Positions 5,904-6,025 of a DNA stretch of 6,025 nucleotides are shown in pieces. A program made the position numbers and the translations under genes. The number at the start of each line of letters is the position of its first letter. Within the stretch, counting starts at the first letter, position 1. The notes under the pieces were generated by a model. That model searched no databases, had not been told where the DNA came from, and worked only from the letters and a program-made list of their open reading frames with translations. Origin of the DNA: Desulfurococcales archaeon (lineage in GTDB: Archaea > Thermoproteota > Thermoprotei_A > Sulfolobales > WANQ01); NCBI GenBank assembly GCA_027043985.1, contig JALUDQ010000037.1:1-6025 (forward strand), in the 5' to 3' direction.

Positions 5904-5926
5904 TTAAGCACTCGGATAAAAGGCTT

Positions 5927-5932
5927 GGGAGG
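5927..5932 (+). promoter_or_regulatory. Ribosome binding site deciding a TTG start
   Basis: GGGAGG lies 5 bases before the TTG at 5938. This strong match, together with the family's usual N-terminus beginning right there, fixes the start. Confidence 0.65.
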
Positions 5933-5937
5933 ATTAG

Positions 5938-6025
5938 TTGAAGGTTGTAGTGGGTACAACTAATAGGTCGAAGCTATTAGCAGTTAAGAAAGCGTGGATT
6001 CTCCTAGGCGATGCCGAGATAATCG
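5938..6025 (+). CDS. DUF84 family inosine/xanthosine triphosphatase (5' part only)
   Basis: The first 29 codons of a gene cut off by the right edge of the window. The start TTG is followed by KVVVGTTNRSKLLAVKKAW, then ILLGDAEII. This matches the N-terminus of the DUF84 (YjjX-like) family, where a short strand leads into the (S/T)TN-x-x-K nucleotide-binding loop and the first helix. Known members hydrolyse non-canonical nucleotides such as ITP and XTP to monophosphate and so clean the nucleotide pool. The motif order is also loosely shared with HAM1/RdgB pyrophosphatases, which begin more like ATGNxxK; the VGTTN form favours DUF84. The catalytic remainder is outside the window, so activity cannot be judged. 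It is transcribed divergently from the prenyltransferase. Confidence 0.78.
   Translation, partial: MKVVVGTTNRSKLLAVKKAWILLGDAEII

Noticed and set aside
5695..5907. 70-codon plus-strand open frame over the start of the prenyltransferase
   Set aside because: It is antisense to the conserved N-terminus and promoter of uppS, with no ribosome binding site or recognisable domain.

Overview
The window looks like chromosomal DNA from a hyperthermophilic archaeon of the Thermoproteota (Crenarchaeota), most likely Desulfurococcales-like. This rests on gene content: a GPN-loop GTPase, the beta subunit of ADP-forming acetyl-CoA synthetase, a DUF373 membrane protein, an archaeal coiled-coil protein, a cis-prenyltransferase and a DUF84 NTPase. 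It is supported by AT-rich DNA, heavy use of AGA/AGG and ATA codons, TTG/GTG starts, GGTG-type ribosome binding sites and TATA-like boxes about 26 bases before plausible transcription starts. The order-level placement is inference.

Layout: 35-1946 is a tight two-gene unit on the + strand, an AmmeMemoRadiSam-type radical SAM enzyme followed 19 bases later by a GPN-loop GTPase. A 102-base spacer with a short perfect hairpin leads to the ACD beta subunit (2049-2756, TTG start). A 119-base spacer with a terminator-like hairpin and a good TATA box leads to a 295-residue coiled-coil protein (2876-3763, TTG start). Another 102-base spacer precedes a DUF373 six-helix membrane protein (3866-4990), whose start is uncertain. 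This converges on a cis-prenyltransferase on the - strand (5010-5825). The 19-base junction carries a nested inverted repeat that enters the prenyltransferase coding end. A divergent promoter region (5826-5937) then serves the prenyltransferase and a DUF84 NTPase that runs off the right edge.

Functionally this is mostly housekeeping: energy metabolism (acyl-CoA to ATP), polyprenyl carrier lipid synthesis, nucleotide pool cleaning, GTPase-assisted assembly, and three widely conserved but poorly understood archaeal proteins (the radical SAM enzyme, the coiled-coil protein and DUF373). I see no mobile element, CRISPR array, tRNA, rRNA or defence system. Coding density is high and no gene-free stretch exceeds 300 bases. 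I found no convincing new multi-gene system. The most notable signals are the nested inverted repeat at the convergent junction and the uncharacterised DUF373 and coiled-coil proteins.
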